DNA from: Rhizophagus clarus
Taxonomy: Eukaryota > Glomeromycota > Glomeromycetes > Glomerales > Glomeraceae
Length of the DNA: 64,000 nt
NCBI GenBank assembly: GCA_015698045.1
Contig: BLAL01000059.1
Span: 625,001-689,000, forward strand
Direction: 5' to 3'
Of this stretch, positions 50,913-63,655 are shown piece after piece. The notes below the pieces were generated by a model, which saw only the letters and a program-made list of their open reading frames with translations, was not told the DNA's origin and searched no databases. Position numbers and translations under genes: made by a program. Position 1 is the first letter of the stretch, and every line of letters begins with the position of its first letter.

Positions 50913-51447
50913 ATGGTGAAAATATAAGCAAAAATTATTCCCTCGTATTGCTATACCCTCATGACCGATATATATATATATATTGTATATATTGTGTTAC
51001 ACGTGTAAGGCGTTACTTAGATCAGTTTATACGTCATTTTGGTGAAGAAATTAAGAATATGATTTAGGCCAATCATGTCTAGAGTATGTCTAGAATAAAA
51101 TTTCTTGATAATCTTGTTTATCTAGTTGTATTTGATTTTTATTTACGAGATTCCAAATCCACCTTTTCAAATCAAACACAAAATTATTATTAATATACTA
51201 TAATTAATTGTAAAAATTGAATGCAATCTAAGATATATAAAAAATTAAAAAAAAAAACACAAAGTCGTCATTTGGAACACATAGATTATAAGAAATACAA
51301 AAGAAAACAAAAAATTTCTACAAATTTTAAATAAAAAAATTACAACGTCCCTAGATAACATAAATAAAAATAATATAAATTACAATTACAGTATGTACAA
51401 CAAAAGAAAAAAAAAACTTTTTTTTTTTCATTTGAGTGGAAGTTTTG

Positions 51448-51485
<38 letters not shown>

Positions 51486-51782
51486 AAAAAAAAAATAGCT
51501 TACAATTGAAAGAAAAATAATTAGAAAAATTAATTTAAAAGTAAATAATTTAAATAGCATAATGTCATCAGGGGCGATGATAGAAGTGTCCAAGACGAAT
51601 TATTAATTATAATTATGAATTTTTTTTTTTTTTTTTAATACATAAAATCAAAAAATTATGATTTCTCTTTTTTTTCCGTTGGTTCCACCTCAGGTAAATT
51701 GTTTATGATTTATTATTTGTCCAAATACAAATAGAAATTAGAGTTCGTCAATAACTTCAAAAGAATATTTTATGGATTCGTT
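50913..51782. other. Spacer between two minus-strand genes
   Basis: A long T-run/A-run (about 51449-51478) and other homopolymers are present. No gene is seen. Confidence 0.55.
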
Positions 51783-53794
51783 TTAGTAAGCTGATATTTC
51801 ATTACCAAAGTCATCTCGAGAAGCTATAGAAGATTCAGAATCAGATCTTCTATGAGATGGAAAAGCGTCAGAAACACCTGAAACACCGGGTAATGTTGAT
51901 GGAATACTTGTTTCGATCTGAGTCATAGTGGAACCAGGGTATTGATGTACGTGAATATTAATTGTAGTATTTCCTAGGACAGGAGGAAATAAGTAAGAAC
52001 TATTATTATTAAAAGAATGTTGTTCGTAAATTATACGAGAATTATCTCCAGAACTAGTTGATGCATTTGAGGTAGAATTATTCGAGGACGTATATGCAAA
52101 GTTTAATGGATTATGACTGTCTTTTGACATTCGTTTCATAAATGTTTTTCTTCTTCTATCTAGGGGGCTACTCGGTTCAGCTCTATAATCATGACCATAA
52201 CTTTGTCCAGAAATTGTTCCGGAATTAATCGTTATCGAGCTATATCTATGTCCATGATCAGAACTAAGACTTGTAGAAAGCATGCTTGGGGATGTTATAG
52301 AGATCGTAGGCTGGTTCTCCTTCTTCTCCAAGAATGTTCGGACAAACCATCGTAATAAGGAAAATTTTTCCTTTTTTGGTCCTACATTTTCTGGGCTAAC
52401 TTGAGAATTGTTCATGCTCAAATGTGAAGAAATTGGGGAAGCTGGAGAAACTGTGATTCGTGTTATATTTGGCGAAGATGGGTAATGTGTTTGTGAAGGT
52501 GGAAAAGGTGAAGGACTTTGAGGTGATTTAGGTGATTTCGGTGGATTTAATGAATTTGATGATTGAGACATAGTTGACATAGGAGACATGGGAGACATAG
52601 GAGGACTATTTAATGAACTCGTAGCTTTTAAAGGATTTTTTGAATAACCATATTTTTCAATAAGATCTTTTTTAACTTTTCGAAACGCGTTATGAATTGC
52701 GGGATCAAAAAGAAACGCGATAAAATTAAAAAAACCTGTATTACGCATAGATATGTGTATATATATATATTTAATTAGATAATGAAAGAATTTATTGTGA
52801 TAAGTATTATAATTAACATTAATTACAAAATAAAAAGAAAAAGAAAAATATTTTTTTTTTTTTTTTTACCAGGCAAGCAAGTTCCAATAGTAGACCAATA
52901 AACTATTGGTTTTGGTGTAGAATCATTATTAATATTTCCATGAATAGTTATCCAAGTATAATCCACTACAATACCACAAACTGTAAGAAGAGGAATTGCT
53001 GCGTATAGGGAAATTCTGCTTACTAATTTTAACAACAAAAGTTTTTGTCTTTTAGCTTTAGCGGATAAAGTAGCACTACTTTGGCTAGGAATTGCTTCAA
53101 CTAATTGTCGATGTTCAAAAATCAATTTACATACTACAATTACTAATACCGTAGTACAATAAATCATTGATGAAGCTACAGGTATGATAAAAGTTGCTAA
53201 TCTCCACCAAGATGTTTCTCTGCTAAACATATTGCGGTAAATACAAAATTTTGTGTCTGTATCATAACCAAATCTATTATAAACTAAGGGTGGAATATTT
53301 GTAATAAGAGCCAATAAAAATGCAAGAGGAATATACCATCGATCCGAAAATGATGATACTTTTTTACTATGAAGGAATACTATTTGTAAATTGAATGCAA
53401 TCATAACTGTTAGAAAAAGATACAATTGTGGGAAGAAGGACATTCCCACAGCTATACCAGTACATTCAGGTGTATCTTGAGGTTGATATAATGCGTAGGC
53501 AATTGTAGTCAATCCGGACAAAACATCAACGAATGATATCATAGCCGTAAGTCTTAGTGAGACACGGTTTACAAGTTTTTTATCATAAAAATACATGAAA
53601 ATTATTATAAGTAATACTATTGTACCTCCTATTATGCTAATTACACTTAGATAAAAGTTCAAATCTTTATTTATTTCTAACTCTCTTTGATTAGTAACAT
53701 CGTCTTTATAGGCTTGATTATCAGGAAAATCTGCATAAGGAATGGATGGGTCGGAATATGGGTTTTCAGGAACATCCGTTGCGTTTATTGACAT
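51783..53794 (-). CDS. Seven-transmembrane receptor, cAMP-receptor/Git3-like
   Basis: The exons are 52870-53794 and 51783-52735, joined in phase 1, giving 625 aa. Seven hydrophobic segments are visible: 'FYLSVISIIGGTIVLLIII', 'LTAMISFVDVLSGLTTIAY', 'FFPQLYLFLTVMIAFNLQI', 'WYIPLAFLLALITNIPPLV', 'LATFIIPVASSMIYCTTVLV', 'ISLYAAIPLLTVCGIVVDY', and the last ('WSTIGTCLPGFFNFIAFLF'), which is split by the intron. The extracellular N-terminus has an 'NATD' glycosylation site. Cysteines in 'TPECTG' and 'KFCIYR' could form the usual disulfide. The long tail (about 300 aa) is Ser/Pro-rich with SP and KSPKSP repeats, likely phosphorylated. The ligand is unknown. Confidence 0.82.
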
Positions 53795-56700
53795 ATTCTC
53801 TTAAATTTATATAAACACTTTCTCCAGGATGTGTTGAATTTAAACGTTTATTCATTCAAAAGAAGGTATGTATAATCTTTAATATGGTTGCTCACTTTGT
53901 TGGTTTGAAATTCCTAAAATAAAGATTCGTTGACGTCTAATGCCGTACGTTATTTTTAGGAATTGTAGGCGGTATTTAAGTATTTTTTTTTAGGGAGTAT
54001 TCAATAGCCGTGATAATGAAAATTAATATATTATCTTAGCGTTGAATGTCGAAATATATTTGGTAAACCAGCAAAGAAGCAAAAGGAAAAAGCTTGAAGT
54101 AGGTAAATACAAGATTTATCAGTGCTTTTATTATTTCCAAAAAATAATTGTATTATACATTTGATTTAACGTGCATATAAAAAAAAATTATAGACTTCTC
54201 GGTATAAGTTATATTAAAATTTCCTATTTTTGCAACGATCTACCGTAACAATTACACGATTGGTGTAACAAAATTAAAGATTACGTTCAAGCCATTGTTA
54301 GACTTAATAGATTGAACTTATGCTCCTACAATCCAATCAGAGATTAACATTGTGGAGTAATTAATTTTGATGCTAAAACTTAGATATAAAAAGCATTTCC
54401 GAAATATCATAGTTTTATGAGTTAACAGATAACGTAACTTCCGTCATTAATATTTTTTTTTTCAAATAATTTATTTATTATACTCCTCTTATTCTCCTAT
54501 CCGTTAAATCATAGTTTATTTTTTTTAAAAATATTTTGTTGAAGATAATTGAAAAAAAAAATGCAGATGTGAAGTTATGGTGCCATGTGGACAAAACTAG
54601 CCTAACCTTTTTTGGCATACAATTAGCAATAATTTTTTTTTGAATGATTTTAGCATATTTATATTGTTAATTCTCCTTGTTTGACCAATTTGGTCAACTA
54701 GTAAAATCTATAACTGTATAATAACGATATTATAAAGGTAATCTTATAAAATGAATAAAACCTTCGTAATACAATGATCGATTTAAACCAACGACATATA
54801 TTAATGAAATGTTTGTGTTGAGACAATGAACTAAAAGTAGCGTATGATAGTTGATTCTTCAAAATATTCACATAACTCAAATATACATATGTACCATTTC
54901 TCTTTTCAGGATTCCTTTTAAATCTGTCATCGAATCGAATCCATTATTCACATTTCATTTAAATTCCAAAATTTCCAAAGTGAGTTAATTAAAAAATAAT
55001 TAAATTGCATATTTAGGCATGCTATGATGTGTATGCTAGTTAGATTATTTTTGATTATTTCGGATAGTGCTGGATAAATGCGCATAAATTACAGTTTTAA
55101 GTTACAAAGTTTCTGATTTTGAATCAAGTAAGATGATTGGTGGAAATTGAAAAAGGAATTTAAAAGATTTAAAATGGTATTTTAGATAGAGGCAAATTTA
55201 ATTTTCGTCACAAATTTCACAATTGAAATGGCAAAGGATTGTTATAAACACACAACGCTATAATTTTTATCACGATACTCTTTTTTTTCCTTTTTTTATT
55301 CACTTACTTCATTATAATTTATTAACATACAATGTAACTCGCGTGCAAACAAGCGTTATCGTTTCATGTATCGCGTTCATCAAAGTTTCGGATTGAATTA
55401 TAACAGCCCCTGGAATTAAGTTTCTTATTCTCTTTTTTGAGTAAGAATATTTGTTTGCTTATTTCTTTAATTATAACAAAGCTTTAGTGGCAGTTTTGAG
55501 TATACTATTAAAAGATTCTAACTGGTCTTTTTTTCTTTGTACATTTTAATTATTAATTGTGATAAACTTATTATCTGTAATTTAGATTATGTGATGTAAT
55601 TAGGGATACGAGGAACGATTTAGAAAAGAAAAGCATTTAGCTAGCAATGATTTATATTATGTTAAATGTAAAACTCGAATCATTATTATTTACTATTAAT
55701 TGTGTATTAATTAATTATAAATGCATACAGTATTTGAATACTTTTAATTATTGTTTTCTTTTGTTTGATATTCTTACATACTGACACATCATTATCATGT
55801 ATGGTTTTTAAAGTGTTCGAGAAGTTTGAAAAAAAATTAAAGTTGAACTACGTACTTCAAATTGTATGTTTTATCAAATGCATGAAATGATTTAATTAAA
55901 AATATCATATACGATATAATAAAGTTCATACTGTGAACTTTTTTTTTTTTTACTAATTTACTTTAAAGTATTTCCGTAATTATAACTGATAATAACAGAT
56001 AATTGAGATAATAGAAGTCTTGTACATCCATCTTCAGATAAGATTATTTATTAACCAATAATATATAATTTTATATGTAATATTTAATTTTGGAAATTTG
56101 GTCACGTAAAGATCTCTCACCCCATAGAATGTTACCTAATAATGTACTTTTATATAAAATTTTACCGTTTGTTGTTTATTGATCTTAAAAATAGTGTTTT
56201 GAATGTTATTTTATTGATCGATTGAGAATGATAGGTTAAATTGTTTAAAAATTAGCATTTCTGTTTCGAAATCAACTAATATTTCGAATATCTTAATGAG
56301 AAAGAAAATTCGCGAATGAACTTCTATTTATGGTATAATCTGGTATAAATCTGTTAGAACTAACCAATGACAGAAACCATATAATGGTAAAAGAGACTAA
56401 ATATTTTACCTATCCTGTAAAAAGAAAAATGCATTGTATATTTTCAAACATTTCCAATATTCCCATTATTTACCATGGTTTGCCCAGTGTTCCATAAATG
56501 TTAATATTTCTCACTATATTTTATTTAATAATAATAACAAACATGTAAAATTATGAAAGAAATGAATAAATAATAAATAAATATGCTTAGTCTCCTAGAC
56601 TTCCAAAAAAAAAAATTTTTTTTTTTTTTAATGAATTTGGTTACAATTAGAATTCAATCAATCCAAAATACATACTTTTAGAATAACTAGTGCATTTGGG

Positions 56701-57136
56701 TAATAGCGCACTTCGATTTAGTGCATTAGAGCACTTTGATTAACTATTCCTGACTAGATTATTTACAGATGGAGACTTTTCAAAGTGTAATAACTTTATA
56801 CACGCACTATAATATAAATAAAAATTTTTCATCTGCGGTAATAACTGCTTATCACACACTATTGTAAATTCTAGACTTAACGTACTTTTTTTAATGCATT
56901 TTTCAATACTTTAATCAAGAAATTTGCAAAGCAAACAAACATAATAACCTCTGGTATAGGTTATATAAACGTGATATTACGTGAGTACATTTTAAAATTT
57001 AAAACTATATATTAATCTTCACACCTTTGCCTTATCACATCAAACACTTTTCTTGTTTGCCTTATCCAAGAAAATATCCGCGTTTTAAAATTAGTGGCTT
57101 TATCACATTGCATGGAGATGAGTACATCAACAACTC
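53795..57136. other. Long gene-free stretch
   Basis: I see no supported frame, RNA gene or element over 3.3 kb. Only AT-rich DNA, an A-run/T-run junction near 56607-56631 and short palindromes such as AGTGCATTAGAGCACT (56729) are present. Confidence 0.5.
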
Positions 57137-57331
57137 TCATCTGCCTGTAATCCTCCTCCAACTTCTTAAATTTTCTACTGAAAGAACCTCCAACTCCTTG
57201 ATTTTGGCTTTAAGCTTGGCATTCTCTTCTATAATCTGTTTAGCTCTATTTCTCAACCTCAAGCCCAGTAAACTTGACCATGAATCAGTATTTTCTTGCC
57301 CAAGCAAATCTTCCATTTTGAATATACGCAC
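57137..57331 (-). CDS. Short coiled-coil ORF, probable repeat-family fragment
   Basis: 64 codons encode 'MRIFKMEDLLGQENTD', then the heptad-rich 'AKQIIEENAKLKAKIKELEV', and end in a basic tail. It resembles pieces of the abundant Glu/Lys/Leu coiled-coil ORFs of repeat-rich fungal genomes. There is no promoter or intron support, and it could be a relic. Confidence 0.35.
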   Translation of the reverse strand: MRIFKMEDLLGQENTDSWSSLLGLRLRNRAKQIIEENAKLKAKIKELEVLSVENLRSWRRITGR

Positions 57332-59316
57332 TGCATATAAGCATTCAAAACAAAAATCTCATGTCTTTATTCTGACTATTGGTCGGGTGTCTTATCATGT
57401 CTATGAAATTAGAAGATTTTAATAAAGATTTTTTGATTTAAAGAACTTGAAAGAAGCGCATATAGTTTTTTTGTTGTAATCCATTTCAAACGTTTAATTA
57501 TGGAAGGCAATTAGTTTCTGATCTCTTTTTCTTCAAAATATTTAATTGAACCGCTAAAAGATTCATATCTAAGATATGCAAATCAGGAGCTTTGCTAAGG
57601 AAGAAAAAATCGATCAAAAGTCGGGAATATAAGCATTTTTCCAATACACACCCACTCGCACGAAAAAATATGAATGTGCATATGTGACGTTTTATTGAAA
57701 CAGAATATAATTAAATTAAATTACATGATTCAAATTGTATCCGTAATACATACTGTAATTTCATTTACAAAGTGAAATGGCGTTTCTATATTAATGTCTA
57801 CAGACCACGCCAGTATCTCGTTCACATAATCTATCTATGTTAGATTTATTTTCCCAATTATCGACATTCTGGAATCTGAATGGAATAAAAATGGTTATCG
57901 GTTATGCTTATGAAATATGACAATGTCAGAAAGTTGATAACTATTTACCTTATGTTGTTTGTTCCATGATGTAAATAAAGTTCTCAGAAACTCTGTACGA
58001 AAAAATAGATATTAGCTTTTGTAAGCTCTAAAGTTTCTCATTTGCACAACCACAACCGAAATATTCATATCTTAGCTGAGTAATGGAAAAATGCGAATAA
58101 GTGGTTTGTAATACATCCAAGAAAATTAAAAAACTAATGATTACAATTCCTATAACTACTCCTAATCTACGAAAGTAAATCTAAGAGTAATTGCAAGACA
58201 TCTGCTCTTGATCTTGCGTTCTTTTAGCGGGAGAATGTATGTCGCATAGCCCTGTTGGCCGCTGTACAATAATATTTAAATACTGTAAGTTCCGGATCGA
58301 TGAATTGTAAAGAAATTCTTGATCGAAAATTATAAAAAGGCAATAGTTGCCATTTCCACTGCTCGATACTAATTTCGTACTAAGGTATGAATATAAAATT
58401 TTCCTACAGTTACTGTCTAGCAAAAAAATATTTCTTTTACTTTACTCGTATTAGCTAGTGCTAGAGATCCATTTCTGACGTGCCCAAAAATGACTGAATT
58501 ACGTAATTTAGTTGTAACATAGTCATATTACAGCCGGCAAGTCTATACTCTACGAGTGGAAGTGAGTACCAAATTAATCTCGCGAAGCCTGATTAAAATG
58601 AAAATCCTGATTTACTTCGAAGCAACGTGAAAAGGGTAATAGGTATTATTGTTGGGTTGCTGAAGGATCGGGTTAGTGTTGATAGTTCTCCGTCTAGCAA
58701 GAGAGCTAGGATCAAAAAATTTTTGTTTCTCGGGCAGAGTCCCACCAAAAAATTTCGTTAACGTGACATTGTAGTACAAATCTAAAAATAGTAGATATAT
58801 CGACCGTTCGACCGTAATAATTTTCATACTACATGCTTTCATGTCTCACTTCTCACTTTTAATATTTAGTTTTTGCGTATTTTTCCCCGTAACTTCGTCT
58901 TAAATGTATATTATTCTTTTTTATTATAGATGAAATATAAAATTTATTGAAAATTTTTTCGCGATCTTTGGAGTATTTAAGGTGAACATCAAGTTTTGAG
59001 GAAAACTTTTCTATTTAATACATTATAAAAATTATCTTTTTATTTTTTTTTTTTTTTTTAAATTTAAAGACGTGGACATCGTGTCATTTTTATTATGAAC
59101 AGATAGGATATACATATATCACTTCTAAACATGAAAATACACTCCAAGCCTCCGAAAAGGCACAGTTCAGCCATCGTCTAATAGATTACTAAAATAAGGG
59201 AATAAAGGAAACAAAACATACAAAGAGAAATTGTAAAGAAAGCTAATCTTCAAAAAAACAAAAAATTGGTTAGGAATGCCTATCCCTCCAATGGCTAACC
59301 CTCTATTTCTAGTATG
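57332..59316. other. Mostly gene-free, possible minus-strand exon fragments
   Basis: On the minus strand, two blocks with splice signals between them (about 57965-57992 and 57801-57876) can be read as one frame containing 'FQNVDNWENKSNIDRLCERD' and ending TAA. At 58612-58842 an ORF contains 'GGTLPEKQKFFDPSSLARRR'. Neither is recognised. Confidence 0.3.
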
Positions 59317-59859
59317 TTAGCAGCACAAACTAATCAATTGTTCCAATAGCTGCTTGAGTTCCACCTTATTCTTGATACCAGGTTGTGAACTGTTGGACTC
59401 TTGTGATCTGTGGTGATTGGACTGATTAGATCTGTTAGCCTGCTTGTTAGGCTTCTTAGAAGACGAAAGATTTGGCAAAGACGTGTTCTTTGATTTATGA
59501 TTTAGAGATCGTTGTGTTCCAAGAGGTATCTTGTTGGCTCCAGTCACAAAAGTGGAGCAGGAGGTAGTCTTGCCAAGAGAATTGTCTGATTGAGATTTAA
59601 TCAGCGGTTTTTTGGTAGAATGGAAGGATGGAGTGGAATGATGGCACCATGCAAATTCTGCATCCTTCTACTGTTGCTTATGAAGGAGTCTTCTGGAGAG
59701 CATGTCCCATGTTGCGAAGTATCTTATAAGAAACTGTGAGCCATCCTGTTCTTTAACAATCTTAAGAGAGTTAATGTTACTATCAATTAAAAATTGGCTT
59801 GATTTGCTATTAGGAAACAGTGATTTGTAATTCATATCCTTAGGTACAGTGTGTAACAA
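59317..59859 (-). mobile_element. Decayed element-associated ORF
   Basis: One frame runs from 59859 to 59317, broken by a single TAG after 'SRRLLHKQQ'. The upstream part contains 'GSQFLIRYFATWDMLSRR'. The downstream part is Ser/Lys/Asn-rich ('SSKKPNKQANRSNQSNHHRS') and ends with a Leu-rich helix and Cys-Cys. This layout resembles ORFs carried by transposons of this kind of fungus, from my memory of such proteins. The stop could derive from CAG or TGG. Confidence 0.5.
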
Positions 59860-60701
59860 AAAAAACTGGAATTAAATAATTGGCTATAACACCATAACAA
59901 TCATACCAAATTATATGCGAAATAGCTTATTTGAGAGCTGGAAATGTGTAGATTTTATTAATGATAAATTAAAATGAAATTTAGTTTAATAATTTTTTTA
60001 TATTTAAGCTTATAATAATATATTTTTTTGGGTTAAAACCCATTATAATGAATTTAGAATTAATATGTATTTATTTATATAAAATACTATAGATTGTCAA
60101 AAAAATTTTTTAATTTATACTTTTCCAACAGTTTTGATAAAATTTGAGAAATTTCCAGTGAAATTTATATATACTCTTAATTTACAAATTTTACATTGCA
60201 TTTTTTCTTTAAAAATTAATATTTGTAGCTAATTATCTCAAGAAGTATTACATAATTAATTACATCAATATAAACTTGATTGTGTCAGTATAAATTAATA
60301 TGTCAGTAAAAATTGATTATGTCAGTATAAATTAGTTATGTTACATCAATATGCAATTTGGCATTGTGCTGTAATATTATGGCAATTGAGATTTAATTAC
60401 GCTGAGAAGTATAGGTCCCACTTCAGATTTAGCAACTTTTTCACGCATTTGTATACTTACGCTTATGATTTAATTTGACATGGTATGAACAGGATCTGGA
60501 AAACATCTAATATAGGTTACTGCCAATTTGAACCATTTTTAAATGCAAATATCTTGGTCATGTGTCACATATATTTAATAATATAACAATTTTACTAATA
60601 AATGTAAGGCCAGAAAACATTCTTCTTTAATTTCATTTGATATTATTAATGCCAATTATGAGATAACCTATAAAATTTTTCAAAATTTACTAAGTAGAAT
60701 T
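59860..60701. other. Spacer, no gene seen
   Basis: AT-rich. Short repeats of 'TATGTCAGTATAAATTA' type occur near 60275-60340. Confidence 0.5.
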
Positions 60702-61412
60702 TTGGCGGTAACCCTTATTAGAAGTTTTTCAGGTTCTGCATGGACTATAATTGAAGATAAAGTTGTAGAGCTAAGATCTAATGATAAGAAACTTACAGAT
60801 CTGACTGCAAGAAAGCAGATCTATAATGAAATAAAACTATATCTTACAAATATTTCAATTGGATATTTACAAGTAATGACCTGTAAAGTGAGAAAAATCA
60901 ATAGGTTATTTGAGCATAAATATGATCCTGTAACTCTGAAAAAGATTAAAAGTATACTGGGGTATATGGTTCAACAAGTCATCTGTAGCACTGACAGGCT
61001 CACTAATCCTCAAATTAATTATATTATAGAATAAGACAACAAGTCAATTTGAAAATGATCGCTAGTTGTGAATGAAATCTCCTTGATTGTGACTACTACT
61101 TCAGCTCATGACTTGGTGCTAGAGGGACCCTCTAGCTCAGATGACTCTGATACCAATAAATCTGACTCTGATGCTAATAAATCTGATTCTGATGTATATT
61201 TTAAATCTGATAACTCTGACTCTAATGATGAATATGATTACGAACTTCATGAAAGGCTCCTGCGTGAAGAAATGGCTAAGTTGAAGGATAAAATACCAAC
61301 TAAACCTGCCAATGAAGAGGACAATTTTGATAAAATGCTCTCAAAAGCTATTGAAAAAGAATTGGCATATTTTGATAATCTCGCATCTCAATTAATGATA
61401 GTAACTGCCTAA
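60702..61412 (+). mobile_element. Decayed element-associated ORF, broken by frameshift
   Basis: Part one (60702-61034) contains 'LTARKQIYNEIKLYL', 'VMTCKVRKINRLF' and 'STDRLTNPQINYII', a layout I associate with ORFs linked to transposons in Rhizophagus-like genomes. Part two (61068-61412), in another frame, has an Asp/Ser repeat ('NKSDSDANKSDSDV') and an acidic helical end. There is no ATG at a fitting place for part one (the first codon is a non-ATG). I read it as a pseudogene. Confidence 0.45.
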
Positions 61413-63620
61413 AAGAATTATTGGGCAAAGATTTTCTTTAAAAAATACAAAAAATTATATATTTCTTTTTTTTCCAGAATCTTGTAGGTGGTTTAGATAT
61501 CATGCACAATAAGACGTCATTGTCTGCAGAATATGTTATATGCAGAACTCCTCCAGTAACATCCAAAAAAATTCTGCACAGGGCTAGCATTATGAACGTT
61601 TATACTAGCATTATACAGTGACACATGATAATATTTTTGTTGGGACGTAATGACATGTGGTGTGACAAAATGCATCACAGCAGTGAAAAAAATTTTAAGT
61701 TCCTCAGATACTTATAAAAAATGAAACATAGCCAGTGTAATGTAGGGTGACAAATAAAATTAGGACGGGTTGGGACAGATTTTCTAATTGTGAAAATTTT
61801 TGGATATTACTGGACCAGTTTTATGCGCAGTAATACGTTATCATATAATTAGAGTAAATTTTGATTGGAAGTGTAGAGTTTTTATGATTATCATATGAGT
61901 GGATACGTCTTGAACTTTGCCTCAAACTAGAATAGAGAAATATCATTTGAAAAAATAATCATGTATAGCATTATATATTCAGGGCTAGTCCTGCATCATA
62001 TAATTTATCTTAGCTTAACAGTCAGCGGTCATGTCAGATCACTTGTCGATCATTAATTAAAATAATTTTATGTAACCATAATTGAATATTTCATCATGTA
62101 ACTAAAAAAGAATTTTTTTAATACAACGCTTATACAAATTAAGTAAATTAATAGTTCGTCATGTGTATTATAAATTTTTATCATCATTTCCTCCTTAGTA
62201 ATATTTTTTTTTTTTGCATTTACAAGAAAATTCATCTCAAAAATGAAGTTTTCCTTCAAATGCAACTTAAAAGTAGATGTAAAATACAATTTAAATAATA
62301 AAAATATATGTAATTTTACGAGATAAAAAAGATTTACTAAGTTAAAAAAGGCAGTTATTTAGGTAGTTTTTGTGTAAACTGCAAAAAGTCAATTTTTATA
62401 ATAATAAAAAAAATTTTTGATTTCAATAAAACTTTTAGCAAAAGCTTTTTTTAACTTGTAATTGTCTTATTTCTAGCTATAATTTGGCGAAATAAACAAC
62501 TTTTATTAAGCTTAGAAGGGTGATTATTATGTCAGATTTTTTGTTATTTGTAAATTTTATTAAAATTTTTTAATTAAAATATTAATAAAAAATCTTTTTA
62601 TCTATTAAAACAATACTATTAGGTCTATTTGGGTGTTATAAGTGGATTTTTGGTTGAAAAACTAGTTAAATATAATGTTTTTTTGTTTATTTAAATTAAA
62701 CCTTTAATGCTTAAACCCTAGCATTATAATAATCATATAAATTTCTATAACTTATTAGAAAAAAACTTTAAAATTTTTAAATTTTAATTCATTAAACATG
62801 AAAATAAAACATAAATTATTTATTTATAGAAAAAATTCTTATTAGCTATTAGGTCTATTTGCTTTGTTAATTATAAATAAAGATAATATATTATGGATAA
62901 GTAAAATGTTTTTTTTATGTTTAAAGTAGCGTTAAAATAAAAGATATTTATATAATATTTAAAAAAAATAAGCAAAAGAAAGAAGTTAAAAAAATTTTCT
63001 TAATATTTTATTAGTTTGCTCATATCCGCCGATTTTCGGAATTAACAAAATTAGCCTAAATTAAGGAATTTGATGATAATTAGATAAAAATTAAGTTAAA
63101 TAAGTTTCACAAAAAGGATCACTCTTGTGCTACCACTGGTCAAAATCAATTCTATCAGGTACATATCGGGGACTTATATATCGGCGGCTAATCGGATAAA
63201 TATCGGGTATTTTTACATATCGGGTACCCGATTTATTACACTTCAAAATATGCCTAATTACCAAGACCCCGATATCTAAACTATTGGTCACCGATATGTT
63301 ATTTAATATATCGGGCACAGTTCTATCTTACACATATCAGGTACCCGATATGTGATACAAATTTTAATACGTTAGATTTCATATTATATAACGTATTAAG
63401 AAATTTTTTAGAGTTTACTTTCTTTATAGATTTTTCTTTTTAGAAATTTTTAATTCGTTTAATGTAGTTAAAAAATTTTTATTGTCTTATTTATTGAATG
63501 CATTATCAAGTTTATAAATTTTTTGTAAAGTGTTTAAAAGTATAATTATTATTGTTAATATTTTTATTTTATTACGTATTTTATTACAATAAATTAATAA
63601 AAAAGTTACAGTCATAATTT
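61413..63620. other. AT-rich spacer with GGTACC palindromes
   Basis: No gene. From 63160 to 63360 variants of ATATCGGGTACCCGAT recur in both orientations (for example 63216-63233 and the near-palindrome at 63332-63355). They look like a dispersed palindromic repeat. Confidence 0.6.
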
Positions 63621-63648
63621 TAAGAAAAGTTTGCTCAAACTTTTCTTA
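63621..63648 (-). terminator. Perfect hairpin after the edge gene's stop
   Basis: A 13-bp perfect stem (TAAGAAAAGTTTG / CAAACTTTTCTTA) with a 2-nt loop lies 8 bp beyond the minus-strand stop at 63656. Whether it has an mRNA 3'-end role is an inference. Confidence 0.4.
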
Positions 63649-63655
63649 ATCGTGA

